Source: Kangiella profundi (GTDB lineage Bacteria; Pseudomonadota; Gammaproteobacteria; Enterobacterales; Kangiellaceae). From it: a stretch of 64,000 nt of DNA. The DNA is taken from NCBI RefSeq assembly GCF_002838765.1, contig NZ_CP025120.1, positions 1,674,001-1,738,000 of the forward strand. Direction: 5' to 3'. The position numbers were made by a program, and so were the translations under genes. The notes under the pieces were generated by a model. The model was not told the DNA's origin. It was given only the letters and a program-made list of their open reading frames with translations, and did no database searches. Below, piece by piece: positions 44,766 to 52,982 of the stretch (position 1 is its first letter; every line of letters begins with the position of its first letter).

Positions 44766-46685
44766 CTAGTCAGCCTTTCTGGCTCGCTTCGCAACTTCTG
44801 CTTCTAGCAACTCAGCAAAGGCTTCAATACTCATGCTGCCTAAATCTTCGCCGTCGCGAGTACGGACTGCAACATGGTTATTTTCGACTTCTCTATCACC
44901 GACCACTAACAAGAATGGCACGCGTGCTAGAGTCTGCTCGCGAATTTTAAAGCCGATCTTCTCATTTCTCAAGTCCGAATTCACCCTAAATCCTTTATTT
45001 TTCAGGGATTCGACCACTTTTTGGCTAAAATCAGCCTGTTTGTCGGTAATATTCATGACAACAGCCTGAGTTGGAGCCAGCCAAGCAGGGAATTTTCCAG
45101 CGAATTCTTCAATCAAAATACCGATGAATCTTTCAAGTGACCCCAAAATCGCGCGGTGCAACATCACTGGCGTTTCGCGCTCGCCGCTTTCGGCCACATA
45201 TTCTGCGTCCAGTCGGCCCGGCATTGAGAAATCAACCTGAATGGTACCACATTGCCAGTGTCGCTCGAGACAGTCTTTTAGGGTGAACTCAAGTTTCGGG
45301 CCATAGAAGGCGCCCTCGCCTGGCTGGTATTCAAATTCAATGTTATTAGCTTTCAGAGCATCGGCTAACGCTGCTTCGGCTTTGTCCCAGACTTCATCCG
45401 AACCCACACGCTGTTCAGGACGAGTAGACAACTTAACGATAACGTCAGTAAAACCAAAGTCAGCGTAAACGTCATATAACATTTCGATGAACTTCGACAC
45501 TTCCGACTGAATTTGATTTTCAGTACAGAAAATGTGCGCATCGTCCTGCACGAAGTTGCGCAGACGCATGATGCCGTGCAAAGCACCCGATGGTTCATTA
45601 CGGTGGCAAGAACCAAACTCAGCCATGCGTAATGGCAGGTCACGATAACTTTTTAGACCAACGTTAAAAATCTGTACGTGGCATGGGCAGTTCATTGGCT
45701 TGATTGCATAATCACGCTCGTCTGATTTCAGCGTAAACATATCGTCGCCGAACTTATCCCAGTGTCCTGATTTTTCCCACAATGAGCGATCCACCATTTG
45801 AGGTGTTTTCACTTCCTGATAGTCGTGTTCTTTCAGGCGCTCGCGAATATACTGCTCAAGGGTTTTATAAATCGTCCAGCCTTTGTCGTGCCAGAAGATC
45901 ATGCCCGGTGCTTCTTCCTGAATATGGAACAGGTCCAAAGCCTTTCCGATTTTACGGTGATCGCGCTTTTCCGCTTCTTCCAAGCGGTGTAAATAGGCTT
46001 TCAGATCTTTCTTGTTAGTCCAGGCCGTACCGTAAATGCGCTGAAGCATTTCATTGTTAGAGTCGCCGCGCCAGTAAGCGCCTGCAACCTTCATCAACTT
46101 GAATGCTTTCAGTTTTGAAGTCGAGGGTACGTGTGGGCCACGGCACAGGTCGATGAACTCGCCCTGGCGATATAACGATAGCGTTTCGTTTTGTGGAATC
46201 GACTCGATAATTTCAGCCTTGTACTCTTCGCCCATGTTGCGGAAGAAGGCAACTGCCTCATCACGCTCCATTTCAGTGCGCTCAACCTCTAAGTTCTCTT
46301 TTGAGATCTTCTCCATTTCTTTTTCAATGGCACGCAGGTCATCTTCACTAAATGGCTTGTCCGTTGCGAAATCGTAGTAGAAGCCATTATCAATTACTGG
46401 CCCGATGGTTACCTGAACGTTATCAAACAAACGCTGTACAGCTTGAGCTAACAAGTGAGCGGTTGAGTGTCGAATGACCTCGAGGCCATCTTCATCGCGT
46501 TCGGTGATGATTGCTAAATCCGCATCGTTTTCGATAACAAAGCTGGTGTCTACCATTTGACCATTCACTTTGCCAGCTAATGCAGCTTTGGCTAATCCGG
46601 GACCTATGTCGTTTGCAACGTCATAAACTGAAACTGCGTGGTCGAATTCACGCTTACTTCCATCAGGTAATGTAATTACAGGCAT
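44766..46685 (-). CDS. thrS: Threonyl-tRNA synthetase
   Basis: This 639-residue protein has an N-terminal TGS domain ([14 protein letters not shown]), an editing domain with the [12 protein letters not shown] zinc-type motif, the class II catalytic core ([10 protein letters not shown] zinc ligand, [15 protein letters not shown] motif 2, [20 protein letters not shown] motif 3) and a C-terminal anticodon-binding domain. It is the first gene of the operon to infC, rpmI, rplT, pheST, ihfA and merR. GAGAGAG precedes its ATG. A small inverted repeat TAGCCC / GGGCTA lies in the leader near 46703-46724. Confidence 0.98.
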   Translation of the reverse strand: MPVITLPDGSKREFDHAVSVYDVANDIGPGLAKAALAGKVNGQMVDTSFVIENDADLAIITERDEDGLEVIRHSTAHLLAQAVQRLFDNVQVTIGPVIDNGFYYDFATDKPFSEDDLRAIEKEMEKISKENLEVERTEMERDEAVAFFRNMGEEYKAEIIESIPQNETLSLYRQGEFIDLCRGPHVPSTSKLKAFKLMKVAGAYWRGDSNNEMLQRIYGTAWTNKKDLKAYLHRLEEAEKRDHRKIGKALDLFHIQEEAPGMIFWHDKGWTIYKTLEQYIRERLKEHDYQEVKTPQMVDRSLWEKSGHWDKFGDDMFTLKSDERDYAIKPMNCPCHVQIFNVGLKSYRDLPLRMAEFGSCHRNEPSGALHGIMRLRNFVQDDAHIFCTENQIQSEVSKFIEMLYDVYADFGFTDVIVKLSTRPEQRVGSDEVWDKAEAALADALKANNIEFEYQPGEGAFYGPKLEFTLKDCLERHWQCGTIQVDFSMPGRLDAEYVAESGERETPVMLHRAILGSLERFIGILIEEFAGKFPAWLAPTQAVVMNITDKQADFSQKVVESLKNKGFRVNSDLRNEKIGFKIREQTLARVPFLLVVGDREVENNHVAVRTRDGEDLGSMSIEAFAELLEAEVAKRARKAD

Positions 46686-46949
46686 TTTACTCTCTCTTCG
46701 AATATAGCCCCTACGAATGGGCTATTACTCAATCTGTTTGTTAATTTAATGAGCAACTGAAATCGTTCAAAATCACAGTCGCAAAAAACACCCGTCAACC
46801 TGGGTTATGAGGCTGATTAAGGTGTTGAATGTGAAATTATCGGGGAATCCGATGTTTATATGCAATAGGATATAGCAAAAAGCCCTATAAAACATTAGGT
46901 TTTATGGATATTCTTGTATTTTATCGGACTAATAAAGGAAATTACCGCC

Positions 46950-47402
46950 ATGAGTTATGCAACTGCTCAATGTCTGTGTGGAAAAACAGGGATCAGCGCC
47001 CCCAATCTCGGTGAAAGTATCGCCGCCTGTCATTGTATTATGTGCCGAACCTGGTCGGGTGGCCCATTGCTGGCGGTTGATGGTGGCGATGGCCTGATAC
47101 TCGAAAATGATGCCCATATCAGTGTCTATAAATCCTCCGAATGGGCTGAGCGCGGCTTTTGTAATGTGTGTGGCACTCACCTCTTCTATCGCCTCACGGA
47201 TAGCGACAAGTATTACATCCCAGTGGGCCTGTTTGCTGACAGCGATAAGTTTCATTTCGATGAACAGATCTATGTTGAGCAAAAGCCGCATTACTATGAC
47301 TTCGCCAATAAGACCAAAATGATGACCGGCGATGAAGTAGTTTCAGAATTTGAAGACCAAGGCCCTGAGAAGTCGCAAGATGATTTGAAGAGTTACCCTT
47401 GA
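46950..47402 (+). CDS. GFA family (glutathione-dependent formaldehyde-activating-like) protein
   Basis: This 150-residue protein from the ATG at 46950 (AAAGGAA upstream) has the zinc-binding cysteines of the GFA fold: CLCG near the start, CHCIMCRTW about 20 residues later and CNVCGTHLFYR in the middle. Most GFA proteins are of unknown substrate; the name comes from one member that speeds S-hydroxymethylglutathione formation. It stands alone. The first copy of a palindromic repeat begins 36 bases after its stop. Confidence 0.85.
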   Translation: MSYATAQCLCGKTGISAPNLGESIAACHCIMCRTWSGGPLLAVDGGDGLILENDAHISVYKSSEWAERGFCNVCGTHLFYRLTDSDKYYIPVGLFADSDKFHFDEQIYVEQKPHYYDFANKTKMMTGDEVVSEFEDQGPEKSQDDLKSYP

Positions 47403-47437
47403 TCGTTGACAGCTGCATGGGAAAGTAGAAAAGCGAA

Positions 47438-47468
47438 GAGCAGATTCTGAATTAAATTCAGGATGACA
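47438..47468 (+). repeat. Palindromic repeat, family B copy 1
   Basis: This 31-base unit has the core TTCTGAATTAAATTCAGGA. It is the most diverged of five copies between 47438 and 48344 and is in the same direction as copies 2 and 4. Confidence 0.8.
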
Positions 47469-47499
47469 TACCAGGGAGTAAGAGAATTTCTTGTACAAA

Positions 47500-47530
47500 G
47501 AGCAGATCCCGAATCAAGTTCAGGATGACA
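47500..47530 (+). repeat. Palindromic repeat, family B copy 2
   Basis: This 31-base unit has the core TCCCGAATCAAGTTCAGGA followed by TGACA. It forms an inverted pair with copy 3, 123 bases further on. Confidence 0.9.
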
Positions 47531-47653
47531 TGACTTTGGCGTAAGTGCTTTCTTTTTATAGTCGAGTGTGTTTTAGATACTACTCAAGAAAATATTATTT
47601 TAACGCGTATGTAAGTGCTGTCCACTCAGTAAAAAAGCCCTACTATACCAGCT

Positions 47654-47684
47654 TGTCATCCTGAACTTGATTCAGGATCTGCTT
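47654..47684 (-). repeat. Palindromic repeat, family B copy 3
   Basis: Inverted unit with core TCCTGAACTTGATTCAGGA and flanks TGTCA and TCTGC. It lies 117 bases upstream of the GIY-YIG gene. Confidence 0.9.
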
Positions 47685-47801
47685 TTTTCTTTTGACCATA
47701 TAACATTGAGAGTTGAAATTTTTCACTTCGAACTCATTTCAACTTATCTGATTCAAACTTCAAAAATCATCGCAAGAAATACAGCGGTAAAAGGATTTAC
47801 T

Positions 47802-48092
47802 ATGAAGGAATATTACGTCTATATCATGGCTTCTAAAAGAGATGGCGTTCTTTATGTCGGGGTAACTGGAAATCTTAAACAGCGTGTGCATCAACATAGA
47901 GAAGGTTTAGTAGAGGGTTTTAGTAAGCAGTATAAAACTAAGCGATTAGTTTATTTTGAGTCATCTTCGGATATAAAAGCATGTATAGAACGTGAGAAGC
48001 AGTTAAAGAACTGGAAGCGACAGTGGAAGAAGGAGCTTATTGAGAAAATAAACCCTCAATGGGAGGACTTGTGGAGCAGTATTGCTTCTTAG
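47802..48092 (+). CDS. Single-domain GIY-YIG nuclease
   Basis: This 96-residue protein consists only of a GIY-YIG fold: YYVYIMASKRDGVLYVGVT (4-22) supplies the two motif strands, followed by Arg in NLKQRVHQHR and the conserved glutamate in ACIEREKQLKNWKRQWK. The ATG at 47802 is preferred over the longer frame because AAGGA lies seven bases ahead. Such small nucleases (UPF0213-like) have no settled role. Both sides carry copies of the same palindromic repeat, in opposite orientation, which may hint at a functional link. Confidence 0.85.
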   Translation: MKEYYVYIMASKRDGVLYVGVTGNLKQRVHQHREGLVEGFSKQYKTKRLVYFESSSDIKACIEREKQLKNWKRQWKKELIEKINPQWEDLWSSIAS

Positions 48093-48127
48093 TATTTAGT
48101 AAAGCGATGCTCTAGCCTGAAAGAAAG

Positions 48128-48158
48128 AGCAGGTCCTGAATCAAGTTCAGGATGACAT
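48128..48158 (+). repeat. Palindromic repeat, family B copy 4
   Basis: Unit with core TCCTGAATCAAGTTCAGGA followed by TGACA, 36 bases after the GIY-YIG stop. It is paired with inverted copy 5. Confidence 0.9.
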
Positions 48159-48313
48159 GTCGGTTAGTAGGTTGTTATTTATTGATGATTGGTTTCATGC
48201 CTAGCTAATTAGAAAAGATTAAGGTAAATATTATTTACAGAAGGAATTCTTGAAATTACAAAAGTATATGAGGTTGAACAAGGTATCAGCGAAAGCACTC
48301 AAATACACAGGCT

Positions 48314-48344
48314 TGTCATCCTGAACTTGATTCAGGATCTGCTC
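48314..48344 (-). repeat. Palindromic repeat, family B copy 5
   Basis: Inverted unit with core TCCTGAACTTGATTCAGGA, identical to copy 3 over the whole core. It lies 29 bases past the stop of the TauE gene and may serve as its terminator (TGACAAGCC follows on the minus strand, no T run). Confidence 0.9.
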
Positions 48345-48372
48345 TTCTAAATTCAGTCGAATGGGTAATATT

Positions 48373-49128
48373 CTAAAGCAATTCGACCAACGCTGAGTAA
48401 AGCAACTTACACCCTAGCCCAAACAGCAGAACGTAAATAATATTGAGGAAGGTTTTCTGGGATAAATGAGACTGAAGCCATTTGCCGAGTGCCACGCCGA
48501 TTAGGGCGACTGGAATTAATAGTGCACCTTGCCATAGTACCTGTTTATTAAATTGTTCAAGGGCGATATAGGGATAAAGTTTGAACAGGTTGATGGCTGC
48601 GAAGAAGTAAACTGCCGTAGCGAGGAATTCTGAACGTTGGAGCTTTTGTTTTAGTAAATACATATTAAGGGGTGGTCCCCCTGCGTGGGCGAGGAAACTG
48701 GTAAAGCCGGCGCTGGCTCCGGCCATAGCTCCAAGTACAACATTTGGCTTTTGTTGATTATGGCTTTTACCACTTGGTAAAAACTGTATTAACACAAATG
48801 CAATGGCGATTACGCCCAATATCAGACGAATCCAGTTTTCGGATAATTGATCGGCGGTAGCATAGCCAATTGCTACGCCTATCAAAGAAGCGGGAATCAG
48901 TGCGACTAATAATTTGCGGTTGTATTGCCCCCACCACAGTTTGACGCTAAAGCCATCCATGATAATGAGCAGCGGCAACATGAGCGCAATTGCCTGCAAA
49001 GGTGGCATAACCTGCGACAATAACGGAACGGCAACCGCGCCTGCACCACCGGCAAATCCTGATTTAGATATCCCAGTGATGAGAACAGCGATTGCCGCTA
49101 CGCTCCAGTAAATAATGACTTCAGTCAA
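48373..49128 (-). CDS. TauE/SafE family membrane permease
   Basis: This 251-residue protein has about eight membrane helices and the duplicated TauE pattern: GISKSGFAGGAGAVAVPLLS (about 19-38) in the first half and GASAGFTSFLAHAGGPPLNM in the second. TauE/SafE proteins export sulfite, sulfoacetate or other small anions. No sulfur genes are adjacent, so the substrate is unknown. It follows the pirin gene on the same strand by 19 bases and is likely co-transcribed with it. Confidence 0.85.
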   Translation of the reverse strand: MTEVIIYWSVAAIAVLITGISKSGFAGGAGAVAVPLLSQVMPPLQAIALMLPLLIIMDGFSVKLWWGQYNRKLLVALIPASLIGVAIGYATADQLSENWIRLILGVIAIAFVLIQFLPSGKSHNQQKPNVVLGAMAGASAGFTSFLAHAGGPPLNMYLLKQKLQRSEFLATAVYFFAAINLFKLYPYIALEQFNKQVLWQGALLIPVALIGVALGKWLQSHLSQKTFLNIIYVLLFGLGCKLLYSALVELL

Positions 49129-49147
49129 AGGTTGTCCTGTCTATTGC

Positions 49148-49852
49148 CTATTTTAATGGGGCCATATCAAAAACCAGCACCTCTGCATTATGGCCATTGC
49201 TTATCTCTATGGTATCACCAGCTGCAAAAGCTGCTCCATCACCTTCGTTCAGCTCCTGACCATTAACTCTCACATTGCCACGAGCAAGATGCAACCATGC
49301 TTTACGTTGTTCCTTCAACTGATGGGTTGCTGACTCTTCACCATTGAACAGCCCTGCATAAATATCGACATCCTGCCCGATAGTGATCGAGTCTTGGCGT
49401 CCTTGCTGCGAAGCAACCAGTTTCAACTGGCCACGTTTATCATCATCACTGAAAGCTTTCTGCTCATAACCAGGCTTGGTGCCCTTCTCTGCGGGTAAAA
49501 ACCAAATCTGCAGGAATCGGGTTGTATTTTCCTGATCATGATTGAACTCACTATGAGTGACACCAGTTCCAGCCGACATGCGCTGCACCTCGCCGGGACG
49601 AATGACCCCATCATTACCCATGCTGTCTTTATGAGCTAACGCGCCTTCAAGCACATAAGAAACAATTTCCATATCCTGATGCCCATGAGTCTGGAAACCT
49701 GCTCCAGCACGTACTTTATCATCATTGATGACGCGCAGACTTTCGTAACCCATAAACTTGGGATCATAGTAATGGCCAAATGAGAATGTGTGCGAGGTAT
49801 CTAACCAGCCAAAGTTAAAATTTCCACGCTCATTAGCTCGACGAATCAACAT
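49148..49852 (-). CDS. Pirin family protein (YhaK/YhhW type)
   Basis: This 234-residue bicupin starts MLIRRANERGNFNFGWLDT, with AAGGAG six bases ahead, so the longer frame to 49912 is rejected. It has GAGFQTHGHQDMEIVSYVLEG, whose His residues and Glu bind metal, and RMSAGTGVTHSEFN. YhhW-like members show quercetin 2,3-dioxygenase activity in vitro. It differs from the 290-residue pirin at 2742-3614 and belongs to another subgroup. Confidence 0.87.
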   Translation of the reverse strand: MLIRRANERGNFNFGWLDTSHTFSFGHYYDPKFMGYESLRVINDDKVRAGAGFQTHGHQDMEIVSYVLEGALAHKDSMGNDGVIRPGEVQRMSAGTGVTHSEFNHDQENTTRFLQIWFLPAEKGTKPGYEQKAFSDDDKRGQLKLVASQQGRQDSITIGQDVDIYAGLFNGEESATHQLKEQRKAWLHLARGNVRVNGQELNEGDGAAFAAGDTIEISNGHNAEVLVFDMAPLK

Positions 49853-49951
49853 AACAGACTCCTTAAAAATGTTTACAGGAGTTAGATTAGGATTTAGTGG
49901 AGATAACTGCAACGCATAGAAGTCAATATCGATTATGCGAAATGATTATAG

Positions 49952-50146
49952 CTAATCGTTATCGGTCATTGTCATTACGCTGACATCTTCACCATCAGCC
50001 GAGACTTCAACCTTAAACTCAATTGGCCGACAGCAGACCTGGCAATCTTCAATGTATGCCTGCTGATAAATGGAAGGATCAATAAGGATCGTCTGCGGCT
50101 CTCCGCAGTAGGGACAATATATAGTGGTTTCAATTTGTCTGAGCAT
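49952..50146 (-). CDS. CPXCG-motif cysteine-rich small protein
   Basis: This 64-residue protein has two paired cysteine motifs, CPYCGEPQ (11-18) and CQVCCRPI (35-42), which form a zinc ribbon, and an acidic tail. This is the CPXCG small-protein family found widely in gammaproteobacteria with unknown function. It follows the diguanylate cyclase gene by 36 bases on the same strand. Confidence 0.85.
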   Translation of the reverse strand: MLRQIETTIYCPYCGEPQTILIDPSIYQQAYIEDCQVCCRPIEFKVEVSADGEDVSVMTMTDND

Positions 50147-50182
50147 ACGTCATTTTGGATCAGCTCATGATTTATTGGCAAG

Positions 50183-51271
50183 TCAGGAGGCGGGCTTAAG
50201 AATGGCTTCTTCGTCTGGTTCGTAACTGACGACTTCAATTCGGTTACGTCCAGTTCGCTTAGCCTGATACATGGCAACGTCGGCATCTCGAGTAAATAAA
50301 GATGAGCTGGCACCTTGCGGTGGCACTCCATAACAAACGCCGGTACTGATAGTGATGTAATCACTGACAGCCGAGCGTTTATTTTCGATTTTCAAGTCAA
50401 GAATGGACTGACGTAAACGCTCCAAGTGTTGAAGAAAACAATCGACTCCATTTTCAAGTGTTGCAACCACAACGAACTCTTCACCACCGAAACGCGCGAC
50501 TAAATCTGCCTTGCGAGAGAAACTCTCTGAAATCTTATCGGCAACGGCCTTTAGCGCTTTGTCACCTTCAAGGTGACCATAATGGTCGTTGTAAAGTTTA
50601 AAGCTATCGATATCGATGAAAGCTACCGCCATAATCGCGTCAAGCCGCTGATGGATCGCCCATAAACGACTTAGTTCCTGCTCAAAGTAGCGGCGGTTAT
50701 GCAGACCGGTTAATGGATCGCGATTAGCTAATTCCTCCAGCTCATCTTTCTTGCTCAGTAAGCTCTGATGCCTTTCCTCAATATTTTGTTCTTTTTCGAC
50801 TCGCTCTGTAACGTCTTTTTGCACACCAATATAATGAGTTAACTTCCCATTACCATCAAATACTGGTGAAAGGCTTAGCTCATTCCAGAATGGCTCACCT
50901 GATTTCTTATGATTAAGCAAAGTTACTAAACAGGATTCCTGTGCTTGTATGGCCTTACGCAAGACGTCCAACTCTTGCTGATCACGATCCCTTTGATTGA
51001 GGAAACGACAATCTTTCCCTATCACCTCTTCTGCACTATAACCGGTCATTCTCTCGAATGCAGGATTAACAAATATGATTGGAAAATCGTTTTCCCCACA
51101 CTCAGCAATAACAATACCATCCACTGAAGCTTTCAGTGCTTCGGCAAGTAATTCTGGAGAAATCGTATTTGTGTCTTGCGGCATACTTGTGTCTTCGTCT
51201 AGTAAGCGAGGTGCAGACTTTAGGAAGGAAGCATCCTGAAGTCCATAATTAACCCACGGCAACTTATCCAC
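50183..51271 (-). CDS. LOV/PAS-domain diguanylate cyclase
   Basis: The N-terminal PAS domain contains GKDCRFLNQ, which matches the LOV photoreceptor GxNCRFLQ loop with the flavin-binding Cys kept, and LSPVFDGNGKLTHYIGVQKDVTER at its end. A short coiled linker leads to a GGDEF domain with GGEEF in VARFGGEEFVV and the inhibitory I-site RKAD five residues before it. It should therefore make cyclic di-GMP, possibly under blue-light or redox control. The frame allows a GTG start at 51271 (362 residues) or an ATG at 51184 (333 residues); neither has a strong ribosome binding site. Confidence 0.85.
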   Translation of the reverse strand: MDKLPWVNYGLQDASFLKSAPRLLDEDTSMPQDTNTISPELLAEALKASVDGIVIAECGENDFPIIFVNPAFERMTGYSAEEVIGKDCRFLNQRDRDQQELDVLRKAIQAQESCLVTLLNHKKSGEPFWNELSLSPVFDGNGKLTHYIGVQKDVTERVEKEQNIEERHQSLLSKKDELEELANRDPLTGLHNRRYFEQELSRLWAIHQRLDAIMAVAFIDIDSFKLYNDHYGHLEGDKALKAVADKISESFSRKADLVARFGGEEFVVVATLENGVDCFLQHLERLRQSILDLKIENKRSAVSDYITISTGVCYGVPPQGASSSLFTRDADVAMYQAKRTGRNRIEVVSYEPDEEAILKPAS

Positions 51272-51392
51272 AATTGCCTTTATTCGAGTTGTTACTTAAG
51301 ACCCCAGTTCCCTGGGAGGTGCTGGCTTTATACCAGAAGTTGATTAATTTTAACACATATCTTTTGTGGGGGTATTTTCAATATCATAACTA

Positions 51393-51406
51393 TTGATATA
51401 GATCAG
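51393..51406. promoter_or_regulatory. FNR/ANR-type box upstream of the diguanylate cyclase gene
   Basis: TTGAT-ATAG-ATCAG matches nine of the ten fixed positions of the FNR consensus TTGAT-N4-ATCAA. It lies 122 bases before the GTG at 51271, with a TATGAT -10-like hexamer just downstream on the minus strand (51388-51383). Confidence 0.55.
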
Positions 51407-51442
51407 CTGAAGCGAAACTATTATGGGCAGGTAACTGGTTGT

Positions 51443-51817
51443 TTATATTTCCACACGCCAGGGTGGATTAATGCGATTCTCGCCAGCCCAGTACAATTTG
51501 ATTTTGTTGCCACTGGGATCATACAAAATGGCCTCACGCCAAAGATAACTCATGTCAGTTGGCAGCTGCTCGAATTCAAAGCCTTTGCCAATCAACTTCT
51601 CAACCCACTCATCCAGTGCTTCATGTTCAAAGTATATGGTTGCTCCCGAGCCTGTGGTCTCTGGCTCCAGCATCAAAGAAAAAGTGGAACTTCCCTCGGG
51701 ACACTCAAACCGTGCGTAGTGTGGCGAGTCGACAATTTGCAGGAACCCCATGCGACGATAGAACTCAGTCGCTTTAGGAATATCATTGACAGGTAGTGTG
51801 ACTTGATTAAGGTTCAT
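51443..51817 (-). CDS. VOC family (glyoxalase fold) protein
   Basis: This 124-residue protein has the betaalphabeta-betabetabeta pattern of vicinal-oxygen-chelate proteins: LNQVTLPVNDIPKATEFYR at the start and LYDPSGNKIKLYWAGE near the end, with the final metal Glu position replaced by Tyr-Trp surroundings. The metal ligands are incomplete compared with glyoxalase I, so it may be a binding or resistance protein. The substrate is unknown. It lies upstream of the diguanylate cyclase gene on the same strand. Confidence 0.75.
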   Translation of the reverse strand: MNLNQVTLPVNDIPKATEFYRRMGFLQIVDSPHYARFECPEGSSTFSLMLEPETTGSGATIYFEHEALDEWVEKLIGKGFEFEQLPTDMSYLWREAILYDPSGNKIKLYWAGENRINPPWRVEI

Positions 51818-51837
51818 AATATATTCCTGTTATTAGG

Positions 51838-51966
51838 CTAACCGAGAAACAGCCTGATGCCGAAACCTATTACGGCAAGAGTTAGCACGCCAGCCAACCA
51901 TAAACCAACAAACCAGAGCGCTTTCTGCCACCCTGTTTTATTATTACTTTCAGGCTTTTGATTCAT
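51838..51966 (-). CDS. DUF2474 small membrane subunit linked to cytochrome bd
   Basis: This 42-residue frame begins MNQKPESNNKTGWQKALWF and continues with one membrane helix (FVGLWLAGVLTLAVIGFGIR). Tiny DUF2474 proteins are encoded right after cydAB/cioAB genes and are thought to be CydX-like oxidase subunits. The ATG overlaps the cydB stop (TAATG), so it is translationally coupled. It was too short for ordinary gene finding but is well supported by position and composition. Confidence 0.82.
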   Translation of the reverse strand: MNQKPESNNKTGWQKALWFVGLWLAGVLTLAVIGFGIRLFLG

Positions 51967-52982
51967 TAGTGATAAGCCTCATTAGCCTTAACTTTGCCAC
52001 GGAACACCCAGTAAGCGTAGGCAGTATAAGCAATGATAATGGGCAATAATGCAGACGCTCCTATTAATAGGAATTTCAAACTATCGTCCGGTGCAGCTGC
52101 CTGCCAGATGCTAATAGATGGTGGCACCAGATTCGGGTAAAAGCTAATCAACAAGCCGATATAGCTCAGCACAAACAAGGCAATGGCATACATGAAAGGA
52201 CTTGTTTCTCGGCCTTTGTGTAAGCCATAAAGCAATTTAAAGCCGCAGAATAGAACCGCTACAGGAACAGCCATTAGATAATAAACATTCGGTGCATCAA
52301 ACCAGCGATGTAAATATTGTTGCTCGATAAATAGCATCCATAGACTGATGACGCCAATGAAGAACAGTGTCAGCCAGGCTGCAATTTTTGCAAACTGAAC
52401 CGACTGCTTTTGCAATTCATCAGTGGTTTTCATGTTTAGCCAGGTCGAACCCAATAAGACATAACCTACCGCCAAAGCTATGCCGGTTGTGATACTGAAT
52501 GGGGTCAGCCAATCCCACCAACCACCTGCATAGGCACGATCGTCAACAGTAATGCCCTGTACTAATGCACCGAGCGCGATGCCCTGGCATAAAGTCGCGA
52601 CCAGCGAACCAAGGAAGAAGCCACGATCCCACCAATCCTGCGAGTTTTTAGTACGCCAGTGGAACTCAAAAGCAACGCCACGGAAAATCAAACCGAGCAG
52701 CATCAAAATGATCGGCATGTATAGAGCAGGCATGATGACAGAATAGGCCAATGGAAAGACAGCAAAAAGCCCTCCCCCACCAAGCACCAGCCAGGTTTCG
52801 TTGCCATCCCAGATCGGTGCCACTGAGTTCATGGCCGTTTCCTGATCAGTTTTGTTTTTGATGAAGGGAAACAGAATGCCGATCCCTAAATCAAAGCCAT
52901 CCAGAATAATGTAAGCCAATACTGCGAAAGCAATAAGGCCAGCCCAGATCATCGCATAATCTATGCCAATAGATTCAATCAT
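51966..52982 (-). CDS. cydB: Cytochrome bd/CIO ubiquinol oxidase subunit II
   Basis: This 338-residue membrane protein has eight to nine helices and the CydB features GFDLGIGILFPF near the start, APIWDGNETWLVLGGGGLFAVFP and RGVAFEFHWR. It is shorter than E. coli CydB (about 379), as in the cyanide-insensitive (CioB) branch. It pairs with CydA to oxidise quinol and reduce oxygen to water. Its ATG overlaps the cydA stop by four bases, and DUF2474 follows. Confidence 0.93.
   Translation of the reverse strand: MIESIGIDYAMIWAGLIAFAVLAYIILDGFDLGIGILFPFIKNKTDQETAMNSVAPIWDGNETWLVLGGGGLFAVFPLAYSVIMPALYMPIILMLLGLIFRGVAFEFHWRTKNSQDWWDRGFFLGSLVATLCQGIALGALVQGITVDDRAYAGGWWDWLTPFSITTGIALAVGYVLLGSTWLNMKTTDELQKQSVQFAKIAAWLTLFFIGVISLWMLFIEQQYLHRWFDAPNVYYLMAVPVAVLFCGFKLLYGLHKGRETSPFMYAIALFVLSYIGLLISFYPNLVPPSISIWQAAAPDDSLKFLLIGASALLPIIIAYTAYAYWVFRGKVKANEAYH

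Noticed and set aside
47438..48344. The five repeats as a CRISPR array
   Set aside because: Spacing is irregular, orientation alternates, a gene lies between copies and the repeats are palindromic; no cas genes are seen.
51300..51345. GC-rich leader before the diguanylate cyclase gene as a cyclic di-GMP riboswitch
   Set aside because: The sequence does not show the conserved riboswitch core motifs; only a short stem is possible.
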